Below are positions 18,796 through 28,522 of a stretch of 64,000 nucleotides of DNA, one piece after another. Every line of letters starts with the position of its first letter. The first letter of the stretch is position 1. The translations under genes and the position numbers were made by a program. Under the pieces are notes generated by a model. The model was given only the letters and a program-made list of their open reading frames with translations, was not told the DNA's origin and made no database searches. The stretch covers positions 1,364,001 through 1,428,000 of the forward strand of contig NZ_CP054587.1 of the NCBI RefSeq assembly GCF_002025255.2. Reading direction: 5' to 3'. Source of the DNA: Halolamina sp. CBA1230 (lineage in GTDB: Archaea; Halobacteriota; Halobacteria; Halobacteriales; Haloferacaceae).

Positions 18796-19704
18796 ATGGA
18801 GCGCAAGGGGGCCGTCCGCCGCGTCGGCGTCGTCGTGCTCGCCGCCAACCTCGCGCTGGCGCTGCTGAAGACGAGCGTCTGGCTGGAGACGGGGAGCCTC
18901 GCGCTCGTCAGCGAGGCGGTCAACAGCGGCTCCGACGCCGTCTACAGCGCGGTCGTCGTCGCCGGCCTCTACCTCACGACTCAGCCGCCGGATTTCGAAC
19001 ACCCCCACGGCCACGAGCGGATCGAGCCGTTCGTCGCGCTGTTCGTCGCGGCGGGCGTGCTCGCCGCCGGCGTCGGGGTGGCGTACTCCGGGGCCACCTC
19101 ACTGCTCGCCGGGTCGTACTCGGCAGTCTCTCCCCTTCCAGCGATCGTGCTCGGCGTCGGCGCCGCCGCGAAGTACGCGCTGTACCGCTACTGTCTGCGC
19201 GCCGGCGAGAACCACAGCTCGCCCGCGCTGATCGCCACGGCGAAGGACAACCGGACCGACGTGCTGACCGCGCTCGCGGCGCTCGTCGGCGCCGGCGGCG
19301 CCGCGTTCGGCTACCCCGTGCTCGACCCGATCGCCGCGCTGGTCGTCGCCGTCGGCGTCCTGCTCACCGGGGTGGACATCATCCGGGACAACGTCGGCTA
19401 TCTCGTCGGCGCCGCGCCGCCCGAGGACCTCCGCCAGGAGATCGTCGCGGCAGCGCTCTCACACCCGGAAGTCGAGGGGGCCCACGACGTGGTCGCCCAC
19501 TACGTCGGCCCGGAGGTCGACGTGAGCCTCCACATCGAGGTCGAGGGTGACATGACCGTCCGGGAGGCCCACGAGATCGAGACCGCGGTGATCAACGCGA
19601 TCCGCGAACTCCCGGAGGTCGACGACGCGTTCGTCCACGTCGATCCGAAGGAGCTCGGCGAGTGGAAGGAAGACGACCGCTGGCGCGACGAACGCGTGGA
19701 GTGA
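18796..19704 (+). CDS. Cation diffusion facilitator transporter (possibly Mn2+)
   Basis: 302-residue CDF efflux protein: six TM region then a ferredoxin-like C-terminal cytosolic domain (EVEGAHDVVAHYVGPEVDVSLHIEVEG...). In TM2 the metal residues are NSGSD (Asn-x3-Asp) and in TM5 DNRTD (Asp-x3-Asp). An N-D-D-D set is described for MntE-type manganese exporters rather than the His-containing zinc CDFs, so Mn2+ export is my inference. FEHPHGHERIEP is the conserved TM2-3 loop. Start 18796 begins the natural N-terminus. Confidence 0.9.
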   Translation: MERKGAVRRVGVVVLAANLALALLKTSVWLETGSLALVSEAVNSGSDAVYSAVVVAGLYLTTQPPDFEHPHGHERIEPFVALFVAAGVLAAGVGVAYSGATSLLAGSYSAVSPLPAIVLGVGAAAKYALYRYCLRAGENHSSPALIATAKDNRTDVLTALAALVGAGGAAFGYPVLDPIAALVVAVGVLLTGVDIIRDNVGYLVGAAPPEDLRQEIVAAALSHPEVEGAHDVVAHYVGPEVDVSLHIEVEGDMTVREAHEIETAVINAIRELPEVDDAFVHVDPKELGEWKEDDRWRDERVE

Positions 19705-19744
19705 GCGGGCGAGCGCTTATTCGGCTCCGTACCCCAGCACGGCC

Positions 19745-21133
19745 ATGGCCGGCTACGAGGCGGGGTTCCGTGACCTGACCGAGGAGGTTCGGGACCGTGA
19801 TCTGCCCGTCGAGGGGACGATCCCGGCGTGGCTCGACGGCGCGCTGTACCGCAACGGTCCGGCACGCTGGACCGTCGGCGACGCCGCGGCAGACCACTGG
19901 TTCGACGGGCTCACCCACCTCACGCGCTTCGCCTTCGACGACGGCGGGGTTCGGTACACCAACCGTTTCCCGCGGACCGAGGCGTACCGCGCCGCCGTCG
20001 AGGAGGGCAGCTTCGCCGGCCAGTTCTCCTCGACCGACGGCTACCTCGCCCGCGTGAAGTCGATGCTCACGGGCGAGTCGACCGACAACGCCAACGTCCA
20101 CGTCGCCCGGATCGGCGGCGACCTGGTCGCGCTGACGGAGACGCCGAACTGGCTCCGGATCGACCCCGAGAGCCTGGAGAGCGCGGGAACGCTCGACTAC
20201 GCCGACAACCTGACCGCCCACCACGTCACCGCGCACCTCCGGCAGGCCCCCGACAGCGGCGCCCACTGGGGGTACTTCACGAGGTTCGGCCGGACGAACG
20301 AGTACGTCCTGTTCCGGATTCCGGAGGGGACCACTCGCCGCGAACGCGTCGGGAGCGTCGCGGTGGAGAAGCCGGCGTACATGCACAGCTTCGCGCTCAC
20401 CCCGGCGCACGCGGTGCTGGTCGAACCGCCGCTGGTCACCCACCCCGCGAAGTTCCTGCTGCCCGGTTCCGGCGGCTTCATCGACAGCTACGACTGGGAG
20501 CCCGATCGGGGCACGCGGTTCCTGATCCTCCGGCGCGACACGGGCGAACTGGTCCGCGAGGCGACGGTGCCGGCGTTTTTCACGTTCCACACGGCCAACG
20601 CGTTCGAGCGCGACGGGAGCCTCGTCGTCGACCTCGTGGCGTACGACGACGACAGCGCGGTGACGGACCTCTCGCTGGGCGCGCTCCGTGGCGGCGACGC
20701 CGGCTTCCCCTCGGGCGAACTCCGGCGCTACCGGCTCCCGCTCGACGGCGGCGGCCCCAGCCACGACCATCTCGCCGACGAGGTGGAGATGCCGCGGTTC
20801 TCGCCCGCGGTCCACACCCGCGAGTACGAGCACGCCTACGCGCAGTCGACGGAGATGGACGGCGGCAACGCGCTCGTCCGCGTGGACGTGGCGGAGGGCG
20901 GAGCGGTCGGCGGGCGATGGGAGGAGGCCGGCGTCTACTCGGGCGAACCGGTGTTCGTCCCCCATCCCGAGGGAGACGACGAGGCCGAGGGCGTCGTGCT
21001 CTCGCTCTGTCTCGACACCGACGCCGAGCGGTCCGTGCTGGTGGTGCTCGACGGCGATCTGACGGAGCTCGCGCGGGCGCCGCTGCCCCACGCCGTCCCC
21101 TTCGGCTTCCACGGGGAGTACTTCCGAGACTGA
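19745..21133 (+). CDS. Carotenoid oxygenase (RPE65/CCD family)
   Basis: 462-residue seven-bladed beta-propeller Fe(II) dioxygenase family. N-terminal EGTIPAWLDGALYRNGPARW is the family signature; DHWFDGLTHLTRFAFDDGG follows. Candidate iron-ligand His residues lie in the LTAHHVTAH, YMHSFALTPAHAV, FFTFHTANAFE and the C-terminal PFGFHGEYF segments. It probably cleaves a carotenoid double bond to make an apocarotenal (retinal-type product). No rhodopsin or lycopene-cyclase gene is nearby, so the substrate is open. Confidence 0.92.
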   Translation: MAGYEAGFRDLTEEVRDRDLPVEGTIPAWLDGALYRNGPARWTVGDAAADHWFDGLTHLTRFAFDDGGVRYTNRFPRTEAYRAAVEEGSFAGQFSSTDGYLARVKSMLTGESTDNANVHVARIGGDLVALTETPNWLRIDPESLESAGTLDYADNLTAHHVTAHLRQAPDSGAHWGYFTRFGRTNEYVLFRIPEGTTRRERVGSVAVEKPAYMHSFALTPAHAVLVEPPLVTHPAKFLLPGSGGFIDSYDWEPDRGTRFLILRRDTGELVREATVPAFFTFHTANAFERDGSLVVDLVAYDDDSAVTDLSLGALRGGDAGFPSGELRRYRLPLDGGGPSHDHLADEVEMPRFSPAVHTREYEHAYAQSTEMDGGNALVRVDVAEGGAVGGRWEEAGVYSGEPVFVPHPEGDDEAEGVVLSLCLDTDAERSVLVVLDGDLTELARAPLPHAVPFGFHGEYFRD

Positions 21134-21146
21134 CCCCGACCGCCGA

Positions 21147-22067
21147 TCAGGCCGGCGTCGACGTGTTCTCGACGGTGATCTCCCGCTCGGCGCTCACGTA
21201 CCCCGCGACCCGGAGCGTGACGGGGCCGTCCTCGCCAGTCGTGTACTCGGTGTCGATCGTGAGCGACGCCGTGACCGACTCCCCGGCGTCGACGGACTCC
21301 TCGATCAAGTGGGACTCGTCGTCGTCGGCGATCAGTTCGGTCGGCCAGTACACCGCCGCGAGGAAGCGCCCGTCCGTCTCGCTGGTGTTCGTCGCCGTGA
21401 GTTCTACCTGCATCGACTCGCCCTGCTGGACCGACTCGGGCGCGTCGAGCGAGTCGAGTTCGAACGACGGCGCCGACGCGGCGAGCGTCTCGCGGGCGTC
21501 GTCTGGCAGAGACCACTCCGCGGACTCGCCGCCGCGTTCGAGGACGATCCGCGGCTCCTCGGCGTCGAGCGGGGAGTCAAGTTCGAACGCGACGTACCGG
21601 GGTGGGTCGCCGCCGCCGAGTTCGGGGCTGCCGACGATCCCGCCCTCGTGGCCGGCGACGGCGTAGTTCTGGGCGCCCTCGTCGCCGGGATCGACCGCAG
21701 CCCACGACTCGCCGCCGGCGTCGAGGGAGAACGCGTCCGTCTCGAGTTCGGCGTCACTCCGGACGGAGGCGACGACGAACTGCCGACCCTCGGGCGCGAC
21801 GACGCCGCCCGAACCCATGATCGACTGGTAGGTCACGGCTTTCTCGGTGACGATGTCGAACACCGCGACGTCGTCGCCGCCGACCGTTCGCTCGGCCGAC
21901 GCCGGCGGCGGGGCCTCGGTTTCGGACGGGGACCCTTTCGGCTCGGTCGGAGTGTCGGTCGGCGACTCGGTGTCGCCGCCGGGGGAATCGCCGATACAGC
22001 CGGCGGTCACGAGCGCCCCGGCGAGGCCGAGGCTGCCCGCGAGGAACTCTCGTCTGGTGGAGGGCAT
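21147..22067 (-). CDS. Tat lipoprotein, hypothetical
   Basis: Starts MPSTRREFLAGSLGLAGALVTAGC: a Tat-type RR motif plus lipobox, then a Ser/Thr/Pro/Glu linker of ~40 residues. The mature part is beta-rich, with AVFDIVTEKAVTYQSIMGSGG and GRQFVVASVRSDAE (DUF4352-like) and a second sandwich SVQQGESMQVELTATNTSETDG. 306 residues. Probably a membrane-anchored surface protein of unknown role. Confidence 0.8.
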   Translation of the reverse strand: MPSTRREFLAGSLGLAGALVTAGCIGDSPGGDTESPTDTPTEPKGSPSETEAPPPASAERTVGGDDVAVFDIVTEKAVTYQSIMGSGGVVAPEGRQFVVASVRSDAELETDAFSLDAGGESWAAVDPGDEGAQNYAVAGHEGGIVGSPELGGGDPPRYVAFELDSPLDAEEPRIVLERGGESAEWSLPDDARETLAASAPSFELDSLDAPESVQQGESMQVELTATNTSETDGRFLAAVYWPTELIADDDESHLIEESVDAGESVTASLTIDTEYTTGEDGPVTLRVAGYVSAEREITVENTSTPA

Positions 22068-22123
22068 CACGTCGAAAACGGACTGCCGAACGTAACAAGC
22101 CTTGTGGGGGCGATGCCGAGGAG

Positions 22124-23374
22124 TCAGACCGGCGTCCCGAACGCGTACACCGTCTGGTGGCTCGTCACCTCGACCTCGGCGAACTCGCCGGGTTCGAGGC
22201 CGTGTTCGCTCGCGTTCTGGACGACGATCTGGCGGTACGCCGAATCGCGGCACTTCACCGAGTCGCCCGTGCCCTCCTCGACGACAAGCACCTCGCGGGT
22301 GGTGCCGACCAGTTCCTCGTACGCTTCGGCGACGATCCCCTGTTTGAGTTCGCTCATCGCCTTCGAGCGGTCCTTCTTCGTCTGGCCGCCCAGGCCCTTC
22401 ATGTCGGCGGCGTCGGTGCCGGGGCGCTTGGAGAAGCGCGTGACGTTCACCTTCTCCGGGCGGATCTCGCGGAACAGCGCCATCGACTGCTCGTGGTCGG
22501 CCTCGGTCTCGGTGGGGAAGCCGACGATGAAGTCCGTCGAGAGTGTCCAGTGGTCGAGCGTCTCGTCGAACGTCTCCACGATATCGACGAACTTGTCGAC
22601 GCGGTGCTGCCGGCGCATGTCCTCGAGCACGTCGTCGCTCCCGGACTGCACGGGCGCGTGGAGGAAGTCGTACAGCTTCTCGTTCCGGTCGAACACGTCG
22701 GCCAGTTCCTCGCGGATCCCGTGGATGCCGCCGGGGTTGGCCATCCCCACGCGGACCCGGAACTCGCCGTCGATGTCGCAGATGCGGTCGAGCAGTTCGG
22801 GCAGGTCGCGCTCCCCGTCGTCCCAGCCGTAGACGCCGGTGTCCTGGCCCGTGACGCGGAGCTCCTTCGCGCCGGCGTGGACCAGCGCGCGGGCCTTCTC
22901 GACGTTCTCCTCGATCGAGGGGGAGTCGATCCGGCCCGTCGCCTGCTTCGTGATGCAGTACGAGCAGTTGCTCATGCAGCCCCGGGCGATGGGGAGGATG
23001 CCGACGACGCCGTCGAGGACGGGTTCGGTGCCCGGCCCGGGCGTGGGACACTCGCCGTTGGTGACGGCCTCGGGCACGTCGTCCCAGTGGAGCACCTGCG
23101 CGTCGAGGTCGGCCTGCTCGAACTCCTCGCTCTGGGCCAGCGCCATGCAGCCGGTGACGATCAGATCCGCCGTCTGCTCGTCGAGCTCCTCGGCACGGCG
23201 GAGCATGTTGCGCTCGGTCTTCTCGACGACCGTACAGGAGTTGAGGATGGAGACATCCGCCGCTTTGGGCCCGTCCACCCGGTAGTGGCCGGCGTCTCGC
23301 AGCGCGCTCTCGATCGACCGACTCTCACCCCGGTTCGACGTACAGCCGTACGTCTCGATGTGGTAACGGGCCAT
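22124..23374 (-). CDS. tRNA (N6-L-threonylcarbamoyladenosine(37)-C2)-methylthiotransferase
   Basis: Radical-SAM methylthiotransferase of the archaeal e-MtaB/CDKAL1 group that makes ms2t6A37 in tRNAs. UPF0004 domain: YHIETYGCTSNRGESRSIE, NSCTVVEKTERN and VTGCMALAQ supply the three Cys of one cluster; the radical SAM motif is RGCMSNCSYCITKQATG (CxxxCxxC). The C-terminal TRAM domain is the GTTREVLVVEEGTGDSV... region. Start 23374 (MARYHIETYG) matches the family; 416 residues. Confidence 0.95.
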   Translation of the reverse strand: MARYHIETYGCTSNRGESRSIESALRDAGHYRVDGPKAADVSILNSCTVVEKTERNMLRRAEELDEQTADLIVTGCMALAQSEEFEQADLDAQVLHWDDVPEAVTNGECPTPGPGTEPVLDGVVGILPIARGCMSNCSYCITKQATGRIDSPSIEENVEKARALVHAGAKELRVTGQDTGVYGWDDGERDLPELLDRICDIDGEFRVRVGMANPGGIHGIREELADVFDRNEKLYDFLHAPVQSGSDDVLEDMRRQHRVDKFVDIVETFDETLDHWTLSTDFIVGFPTETEADHEQSMALFREIRPEKVNVTRFSKRPGTDAADMKGLGGQTKKDRSKAMSELKQGIVAEAYEELVGTTREVLVVEEGTGDSVKCRDSAYRQIVVQNASEHGLEPGEFAEVEVTSHQTVYAFGTPV

Positions 23375-23427
23375 CCGTGTTCGAACTGGGCGAGCGGCGG
23401 GCAAAAGCGCGACGGTCCGCGCCCCGT

Positions 23428-24063
23428 CTACTCCGGCGCGCCCTCGAGAATTTCGACGCCCGAACTCGCGCCGATGCGCTCGGCGCCGGCGTCGAGCATC
23501 GCCATCGCGTCCTCGTAGCTCCCGACGCCGCCGGAGGCCTTGACGGGGAGGTACTCGCTCATCAGTTCCACGTCAGCCACCATCGCGCCGCTGTCAGCGA
23601 ACCCCGTCGAGGTCTTGACCATGTCGGCGCCGGCGGCCTCGGCGGCCTCGCAGGCGGCGTGTTTCTCGTCATCCGAGAGTAGCGCGGTCTCGATGATCAC
23701 CTTCACCGGCAGCGGCGTGGCGGCGACGACGCCGGCCAGCTCCTCCTGCACGGTGCCGGTTTCGAGGGACTTCAGCCGGCCGACGTTGATCACCACGTCG
23801 AGCTCGTCGGCGCCGTCCTCGTCGGCGACGACCGCCTCCTCGCGCTTGGCGGCGGGGGCGTTCTGGCCGTGGGGGAAGCCGATCACCGTCGCCAGCGTCA
23901 CGTCGGGGGCGTACTGGGCGGCCTCGGCGACGTAACAGGGTGGGATGCAGGCGTTCATCTCGTGTTCGGCGGCCTCGTCGAGGACGCGCTTCGTGTCGGT
24001 CCACGTGGTCTCCGGGCCGAGAACGGTGTGGTCGATGTGGGCGGCGAGCTCGTCGCGGTACAT
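23428..24063 (-). CDS. deoC: Deoxyribose-phosphate aldolase
   Basis: TIM-barrel class I aldolase that splits 2-deoxyribose 5-phosphate to acetaldehyde and glyceraldehyde 3-phosphate in deoxynucleoside breakdown. It begins [20 protein letters not shown]; the Schiff-base lysine lies in [18 protein letters not shown], and [20 protein letters not shown] is the preceding strand and helix. 211 residues, normal. Uridine phosphorylase at 26.2 kb belongs to the same salvage theme but is not in the operon. Confidence 0.95.
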   Translation of the reverse strand: MYRDELAAHIDHTVLGPETTWTDTKRVLDEAAEHEMNACIPPCYVAEAAQYAPDVTLATVIGFPHGQNAPAAKREEAVVADEDGADELDVVINVGRLKSLETGTVQEELAGVVAATPLPVKVIIETALLSDDEKHAACEAAEAAGADMVKTSTGFADSGAMVADVELMSEYLPVKASGGVGSYEDAMAMLDAGAERIGASSGVEILEGAPE

Positions 24064-24179
24064 GGCCGTCCCTGCGTGGTCCGCGGTGAAAAACACCGAC
24101 GCTCCGAGTCGCCGCCCGGCGTCGTCGTGCCCGCGAGCGCTCCGTAACGCTTTCTGCCCCACCGCTCCCCCCGGGAACC

Positions 24180-24983
24180 ATGGTACTCCCCGCCGGCTTC
24201 GCGCTGCCGCCGCTGCCGTACCTGCTCGGGCTGCTGCTCGCCGGCGGCGCCGTCGCCGCCGGCCTGTGGCGCCGCGACCCGCCGGTGTCGGACCGCCTCG
24301 TGCTCGCGCTCGTGCCGTGGATGCTCGCGGGCGCGTGGCTCCACGTGCTCGACGTGGTCGGCGCCGTCCCCGACGCGGTCGCCCCGCTGCTCGGCACCCC
24401 CGCGGCGTACGTCACCACCGCGATTCTCGCCGGCACGGTCTGGTTGGCGGTCAACGCTGACGACGGGAACGAACGCCCGTTCGCCGCCACCGGCGGCGTT
24501 CTCGCGCTGATCGCGCTCGTCGTCGGCTTCCGCTGGGGGTTCACTGAGGGGACGGTCGGCGTCGTCTGGCCGGCGGTCGCGGCCGTCCTCGGCGTCGCCG
24601 TCGGGATCGGCGTCTGGGTCGGTCTCCAGCGGCCCTACCCCGGGATCGCCGACGCCGGCGGCGCGGGCGCGCTGGCGGTCGTCGCCCACAGCCTTGACGG
24701 CGTCTCGACCGCCATCGGAATCGACGTGCTCGGCGCGACCGAGCGCACGCCGCTCTCGCGGGCGGTGATCGAGTTCGGCGCGACGCTCCCGACCGCGGAG
24801 CTGATCGGGAGCGCGTGGCTGTTCGTCCTCGTGAAGCTCGCACTCGGCGCGGGGATCACCGCACTGCTGGCCGAGTCGGTCCGAGAAGCGCCACGCGAGG
24901 GCCGACTGCTGCTCGCGTTCGTCGCGGCCGTCGGCCTCGGGCCGGGGGCGCACAACCTGCTGCTGTTCTCGATCACGGCGTGA
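24180..24983 (+). CDS. DUF63 family membrane protein
   Basis: 267-residue archaeal polytopic membrane protein with about eight hydrophobic segments. Family-typical pieces are [33 protein letters not shown] and [19 protein letters not shown], each with conserved polar residues in a membrane span. Widespread in archaea; function unknown. Divergent from deoC with a ~115-bp spacer. Confidence 0.88.
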   Translation: MVLPAGFALPPLPYLLGLLLAGGAVAAGLWRRDPPVSDRLVLALVPWMLAGAWLHVLDVVGAVPDAVAPLLGTPAAYVTTAILAGTVWLAVNADDGNERPFAATGGVLALIALVVGFRWGFTEGTVGVVWPAVAAVLGVAVGIGVWVGLQRPYPGIADAGGAGALAVVAHSLDGVSTAIGIDVLGATERTPLSRAVIEFGATLPTAELIGSAWLFVLVKLALGAGITALLAESVREAPREGRLLLAFVAAVGLGPGAHNLLLFSITA

Positions 24984-25037
24984 GGGGGCCGTTTCGCCGG
25001 TTTGCGGTCAATGGTCCCCGTTTCGGTCGCTACTCGG

Positions 25038-25337
25038 TTACGAAAGCTCCGGAGCCTCGTCCTCGATCCGCCCGGAGAGTTCGACCTCGATCTCCAGTTC
25101 CGGCTCCCCGTCCCCCTCGAACTCGATGTCGAGTTTCACCGGTTCGCCGAACGCGAACGGCAGTTCCCAGTCGTCGCCCGTGAGGGTGATCTCGTCGTCG
25201 TCGTCGAACTGCTCACCGAGTTCGACCAGGAACTCCCCGGCGTCCTCGGCGTCGACGTAGTACTCTTCCTCGAAGTAGCCGTCCGTGATCGTCTCCACTG
25301 TCGGTTCGTCCGCTTCTTCGGTAGGTACTTCGGGCAT
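25038..25337 (-). CDS. Amphi-Trp domain-containing protein
   Basis: 99-residue very acidic protein (more than a third Asp/Glu). The region from YYVDAEDAGEFLVELGEQF to GDDWELPFAFGEPVKLDIEFEG is the amphi-Trp domain, a small haloarchaeal module with an amphipathic strand and conserved Trp. Role unknown; it may bind membrane phospholipid or a partner protein. It is divergent from an ArsR-type regulator with a 59-bp shared promoter region. Confidence 0.88.
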   Translation of the reverse strand: MPEVPTEEADEPTVETITDGYFEEEYYVDAEDAGEFLVELGEQFDDDDEITLTGDDWELPFAFGEPVKLDIEFEGDGEPELEIEVELSGRIEDEAPELS

Positions 25338-25396
25338 CGTGCATTCGATACGTGCCACCCGAAATTGATAAATCTTCGTTGGAATATTATCTCCGT

Positions 25397-25675
25397 ATGG
25401 ACTCGCTCGACGTACTCGGATCGAAGCCACGACTCGAACTGCTCCGATTGCTCTCCCGACGCGACATGTACGTCTCCGAGTTGATGGAGGAGGTCGGCAT
25501 GGACGGCAAGACCGCAACCCACCACCTCGACGTGCTCACGGAGGCAGGCCTCCTCGAGTCGTACAAGGACGGGCGTCGTCGCTACTACACGCTGGTTCGG
25601 GAGGTGAGAGTGGAGATCTCCCCGTCACCGAACCGACGGTTCGTCGCACGGTTTCCGGAGTCCGATGTGGAGTGA
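25397..25675 (+). CDS. ArsR family transcriptional regulator
   Basis: 92-residue winged helix-turn-helix. MDSLDVLGSKPRLELLRLL is helix 1; MYVSELMEEVGMDGKTATHHLDVLTEAGLLES is the recognition HTH, and YKDGRRRYYTL the wing. No metal-binding cysteines are present, so it is probably not a metal sensor. Sharing a short divergent promoter with the amphi-Trp gene suggests it may control that gene or itself. Confidence 0.9.
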   Translation: MDSLDVLGSKPRLELLRLLSRRDMYVSELMEEVGMDGKTATHHLDVLTEAGLLESYKDGRRRYYTLVREVRVEISPSPNRRFVARFPESDVE

Positions 25676-25730
25676 AAGACCGCTCCGAGGGTTCACCGGA
25701 GCCGACTGAGAACGTTCCGTCGTTCCCGCC

Positions 25731-26123
25731 TCAAAGCCGTCGATCCCGTCGGCGCTTGCTGTACCACTCGCGGTCGCGCCCCCAACTGCGCAGTCGCGAG
25801 CGCAGCGTCCCGTCGAGCATCCCGTGGCCCGGGTTCGCGATGAACTGGTAGATCGCGACCGCGAACACCGGGAGGCTCAGCGCGACGTTGAACGCCGTGA
25901 GCGCGAGGTACTGCTGGGTCACCAGGTCGACGAACAGCGCGATCGCCAGCAGCCGGAGGCCGGCGACGATCAGGAGCTCGTCGAGCCTGGCGAACAGCCG
26001 CTCACCGAGGCTCCGCCGGCCGGGCCTGCCGGAGTCGAACAGCAGCCGTTCGACGCGGTGGGGGAGGCGGGGCCGGAAGTACGCCCGGAGTGCACGGGAG
26101 CGATGCCGCTGGCGTCCCGACAT
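25731..26123 (-). CDS. Small integral membrane protein, hypothetical
   Basis: 130-residue protein with an Arg-rich N-terminus (MSGRQRHRSRALRAYFRPRLP), two predicted membrane spans (LLIVAGLRLLAIALFVDLV and ALTAFNVALSLPVFAVAIYQF) and a basic C-terminus. Unlike most proteins in the window it is basic. No family recognised. Divergent from uridine phosphorylase, with ~80 bp between. Confidence 0.65.
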   Translation of the reverse strand: MSGRQRHRSRALRAYFRPRLPHRVERLLFDSGRPGRRSLGERLFARLDELLIVAGLRLLAIALFVDLVTQQYLALTAFNVALSLPVFAVAIYQFIANPGHGMLDGTLRSRLRSWGRDREWYSKRRRDRRL

Positions 26124-26204
26124 GGCTCCGAGAACGGAAGCGAACGCTAAGAAAGCTCCGCCCGGACCGCGGTGTTTTTGCCCACGCCGCGGGCAACCGC
26201 GAGT

Positions 26205-26930
26205 ATGGCCAAACAGCCCCATCTGCTCGTCGGCGACGGCGACGTGAACGAGATCGCGCTCATCCCGGGCGATCCGGGCCGCGTCGACCGCATCGCCGCC
26301 CAGTGTGAGAACGTCGAGGAGGTCTCCCAGAACCGCGAGTACAAAGTCGTCAACGCGGAGTACGACGGGACGCCGCTGACGATCTGTTCGACGGGGATCG
26401 GCTGCCCCTCCGCCGCCATCGCGATCGAGGAGCTGCACAACGTCGGCGTCGAGATCGTCCTCCGCGTGGGGACGACCGGCGCGCTGCAGGAGCAGATCGA
26501 AATCGGCGACATGGTCGTCGCCACCGGCGCCGCGAAGGAGGAGGGGACGAGCAAGCGCTACGAGTCCGCGACCTACCCCGCGACGCCGGACTACGACGTG
26601 CTCTCGAACCTCGTCGACGCCTCCGAGGCCAACGACGAGGACGTCCACGTCGGCCCGATCGTCTCCGACGACGCGTTCTACAACGAGAGCGACGAGTTCG
26701 TCGCCGACTGGGAGGAGGCGGGCCTGCTCTGCATCGAGATGGAGGCCGCCGCGGTGTTCTCGCTGGCCCGCCGCCGCGGGATGAAGGCGGGTGCCATCTG
26801 CACCGTCGACGGCAACCTCGTGAAAGGGACGCAGAAGGGCGAGACCGAGGACGAGGAGCTGCCCGAGAAGGCGAAGGACAACGTCGAACGCGCGATCGGG
26901 ATCGCGCTCGACGCCGTCGACGCGCTCTAG
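26205..26930 (+). CDS. udp: Uridine phosphorylase (nucleoside phosphorylase)
   Basis: Cleaves uridine with phosphate to uracil and ribose 1-phosphate. NP-I fold: ALIPGDPGRVDRIAAQCENV (phosphate loop), ICSTGIGCPSAAIAIEEL, RVGTTGALQEQIEIGDMVVATGA, and the ribose-binding LLCIEMEAAAVFSLARRRG. 241 residues, normal. Start MAKQPHLLVGDGD at 26205. The next gene starts one base after its stop, so both may be co-transcribed. Confidence 0.95.
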   Translation: MAKQPHLLVGDGDVNEIALIPGDPGRVDRIAAQCENVEEVSQNREYKVVNAEYDGTPLTICSTGIGCPSAAIAIEELHNVGVEIVLRVGTTGALQEQIEIGDMVVATGAAKEEGTSKRYESATYPATPDYDVLSNLVDASEANDEDVHVGPIVSDDAFYNESDEFVADWEEAGLLCIEMEAAAVFSLARRRGMKAGAICTVDGNLVKGTQKGETEDEELPEKAKDNVERAIGIALDAVDAL

Positions 26931-26931
26931 G

Positions 26932-28404
26932 ATGGGGCTCAGGGAGCGCGTCCGCGCGATCCTGCGGCGCGGCCGGTCGGTCGAACGCCGGGAGATGGGT
27001 GAGTTCCGTCGGTGGGTCGAGAACACCGACAACCTCGTCCACCTCTCGGTGGTGGTGTTCGTCCCGCTGCTGATCGCGCTGGTGACGCTGCTCTCGAACG
27101 CCGTCCAGGTGCTCCCCTACCTGCTGTTCCCGCCGCTCGCGTCGGGGGCGTACACGCTGTTCGTCCGGCCCGAGAGCCGCTACGCGTCGCCGCGGCGGTT
27201 CGTCGGCGGGATCACGACCGGCGCGCTCTGTGGCTGGCTCGCGTTCGCGGCCGCGGAGCGACTGCTCCCGGGCGCGGCGGGCGTCTCCGTCCCGCCCAGC
27301 GCGGCCGCCGGCGCCATCGCGCTCACCGCGGTGGTGACGTGGGTGCTGGATCTCGAGGAGCCCTCGGCCTTTTCCTCGGCGCTGCTGGTGCTCGTGGTCG
27401 ACATGGGCAGCGGCGCCGTCGTCCTCCACCCGCTCCCGGATCTCGCCGTCACCGTCTCCCCGCGGGCGGCGTACGTCCTCAGCGTGCTGCTCTCGACGGC
27501 GATCGTGGCCGGCGCCTTCGCCGTCTGGGACAAGTCGTTCTACGAGCGCCGGGCGACGTACCTCTACGGCACCACCCACGGCGACGACCACGTGCTCGTG
27601 CCGGCCCGCGGCGCGAACGACCGCGAGACGGCGACGATGGCGGCCCGCATCGCCGCCGACCACGACGCCGGGAAGGTGGTGCTGCTCGACGTGCTGGCGG
27701 ACGTCGATCCGGACGTGCTGGCCGCCCACCGCGGCGAGGGCGACCCGGAATCCATCCACGAGGGTGACGCCGAACGCGTCCGCGAGGCGGCCGAACGGCT
27801 GGACGAACTGGCCGAGGAGCTACGGGCGGAGTACGGCGTCCCCTGCGAGGTGATCGTCGCCAGCGGCGATCCCGCGGCGACGGTGATCGACACCGCCGAC
27901 CGGGCGAACTGCGACCTCGTGATCACCCCCTACGAGACCGAGGACGGCGCGCTCGCGCCGTACGTCCGGAACGTGCTCTCGGGACCGATCGACGCCATCG
28001 TCCACCGCTCGACGGGGACGACGGACTGGCGTCGGGTGATGGTCCCCATCGCTCGGCCCGGGGACACCGCCCACGCGATGGTGGACTTCGCGACGCGACT
28101 GGCCGGCGAGCACGGCCGGGTGAGCGTCTGCACCTGCATCGACGCGGAGGGGTCGCGGCGCGCCGCCGAACACCGCCTCGCGAACGTGGTGGAGACGTTC
28201 GACGGGCCCGTGGAGACCCGGGTGGCGCGGGCGGAGATCACCGACTACATCGAGGAGAACGCCGGCGCGTACGACCTGGTGATGCTCGGCTCCTCGGGCG
28301 AGCGCTCGACGGCCTCGCGGCTGGTCTCGCCGCCGACGTTCAAGCGGTTGAAGGAGGTGGACTGTGACGTTGCGGTGGTGGATCGGGGGGACGTGAGGCA
28401 GTGA
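26932..28404 (+). CDS. HPP-domain membrane protein fused to two universal stress (Usp) domains
   Basis: 490 residues. The N-terminal ~200 residues form an HPP-type membrane unit (NLVHLSVVVFVPLLIALVTLL, LPYLLFPPLASGAYTLFV, plus two or three further spans). After residue ~215 come two Usp-like alpha/beta domains: HVLVPARGANDRETATMAARIA ... and RVMVPIARPGDTAHAMVDFATRLA ..., each with a late GSSG-type or VITPYE loop. Such proteins are usually annotated as HPP or Usp family; a nucleotide-gated transport role is possible but unproven. Confidence 0.85.
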   Translation: MGLRERVRAILRRGRSVERREMGEFRRWVENTDNLVHLSVVVFVPLLIALVTLLSNAVQVLPYLLFPPLASGAYTLFVRPESRYASPRRFVGGITTGALCGWLAFAAAERLLPGAAGVSVPPSAAAGAIALTAVVTWVLDLEEPSAFSSALLVLVVDMGSGAVVLHPLPDLAVTVSPRAAYVLSVLLSTAIVAGAFAVWDKSFYERRATYLYGTTHGDDHVLVPARGANDRETATMAARIAADHDAGKVVLLDVLADVDPDVLAAHRGEGDPESIHEGDAERVREAAERLDELAEELRAEYGVPCEVIVASGDPAATVIDTADRANCDLVITPYETEDGALAPYVRNVLSGPIDAIVHRSTGTTDWRRVMVPIARPGDTAHAMVDFATRLAGEHGRVSVCTCIDAEGSRRAAEHRLANVVETFDGPVETRVARAEITDYIEENAGAYDLVMLGSSGERSTASRLVSPPTFKRLKEVDCDVAVVDRGDVRQ

Positions 28405-28522
28405 TTATCTGGAGTAGTGAGGGGCGATTTCGGCGGTTGGTGGGTGTTCGCTGACTGCGACCGCGACAGCAACGGCGTCTCGATCGTTGGCAACTGAGAC
28501 AGCAACCGCAACAGCATCTCGA

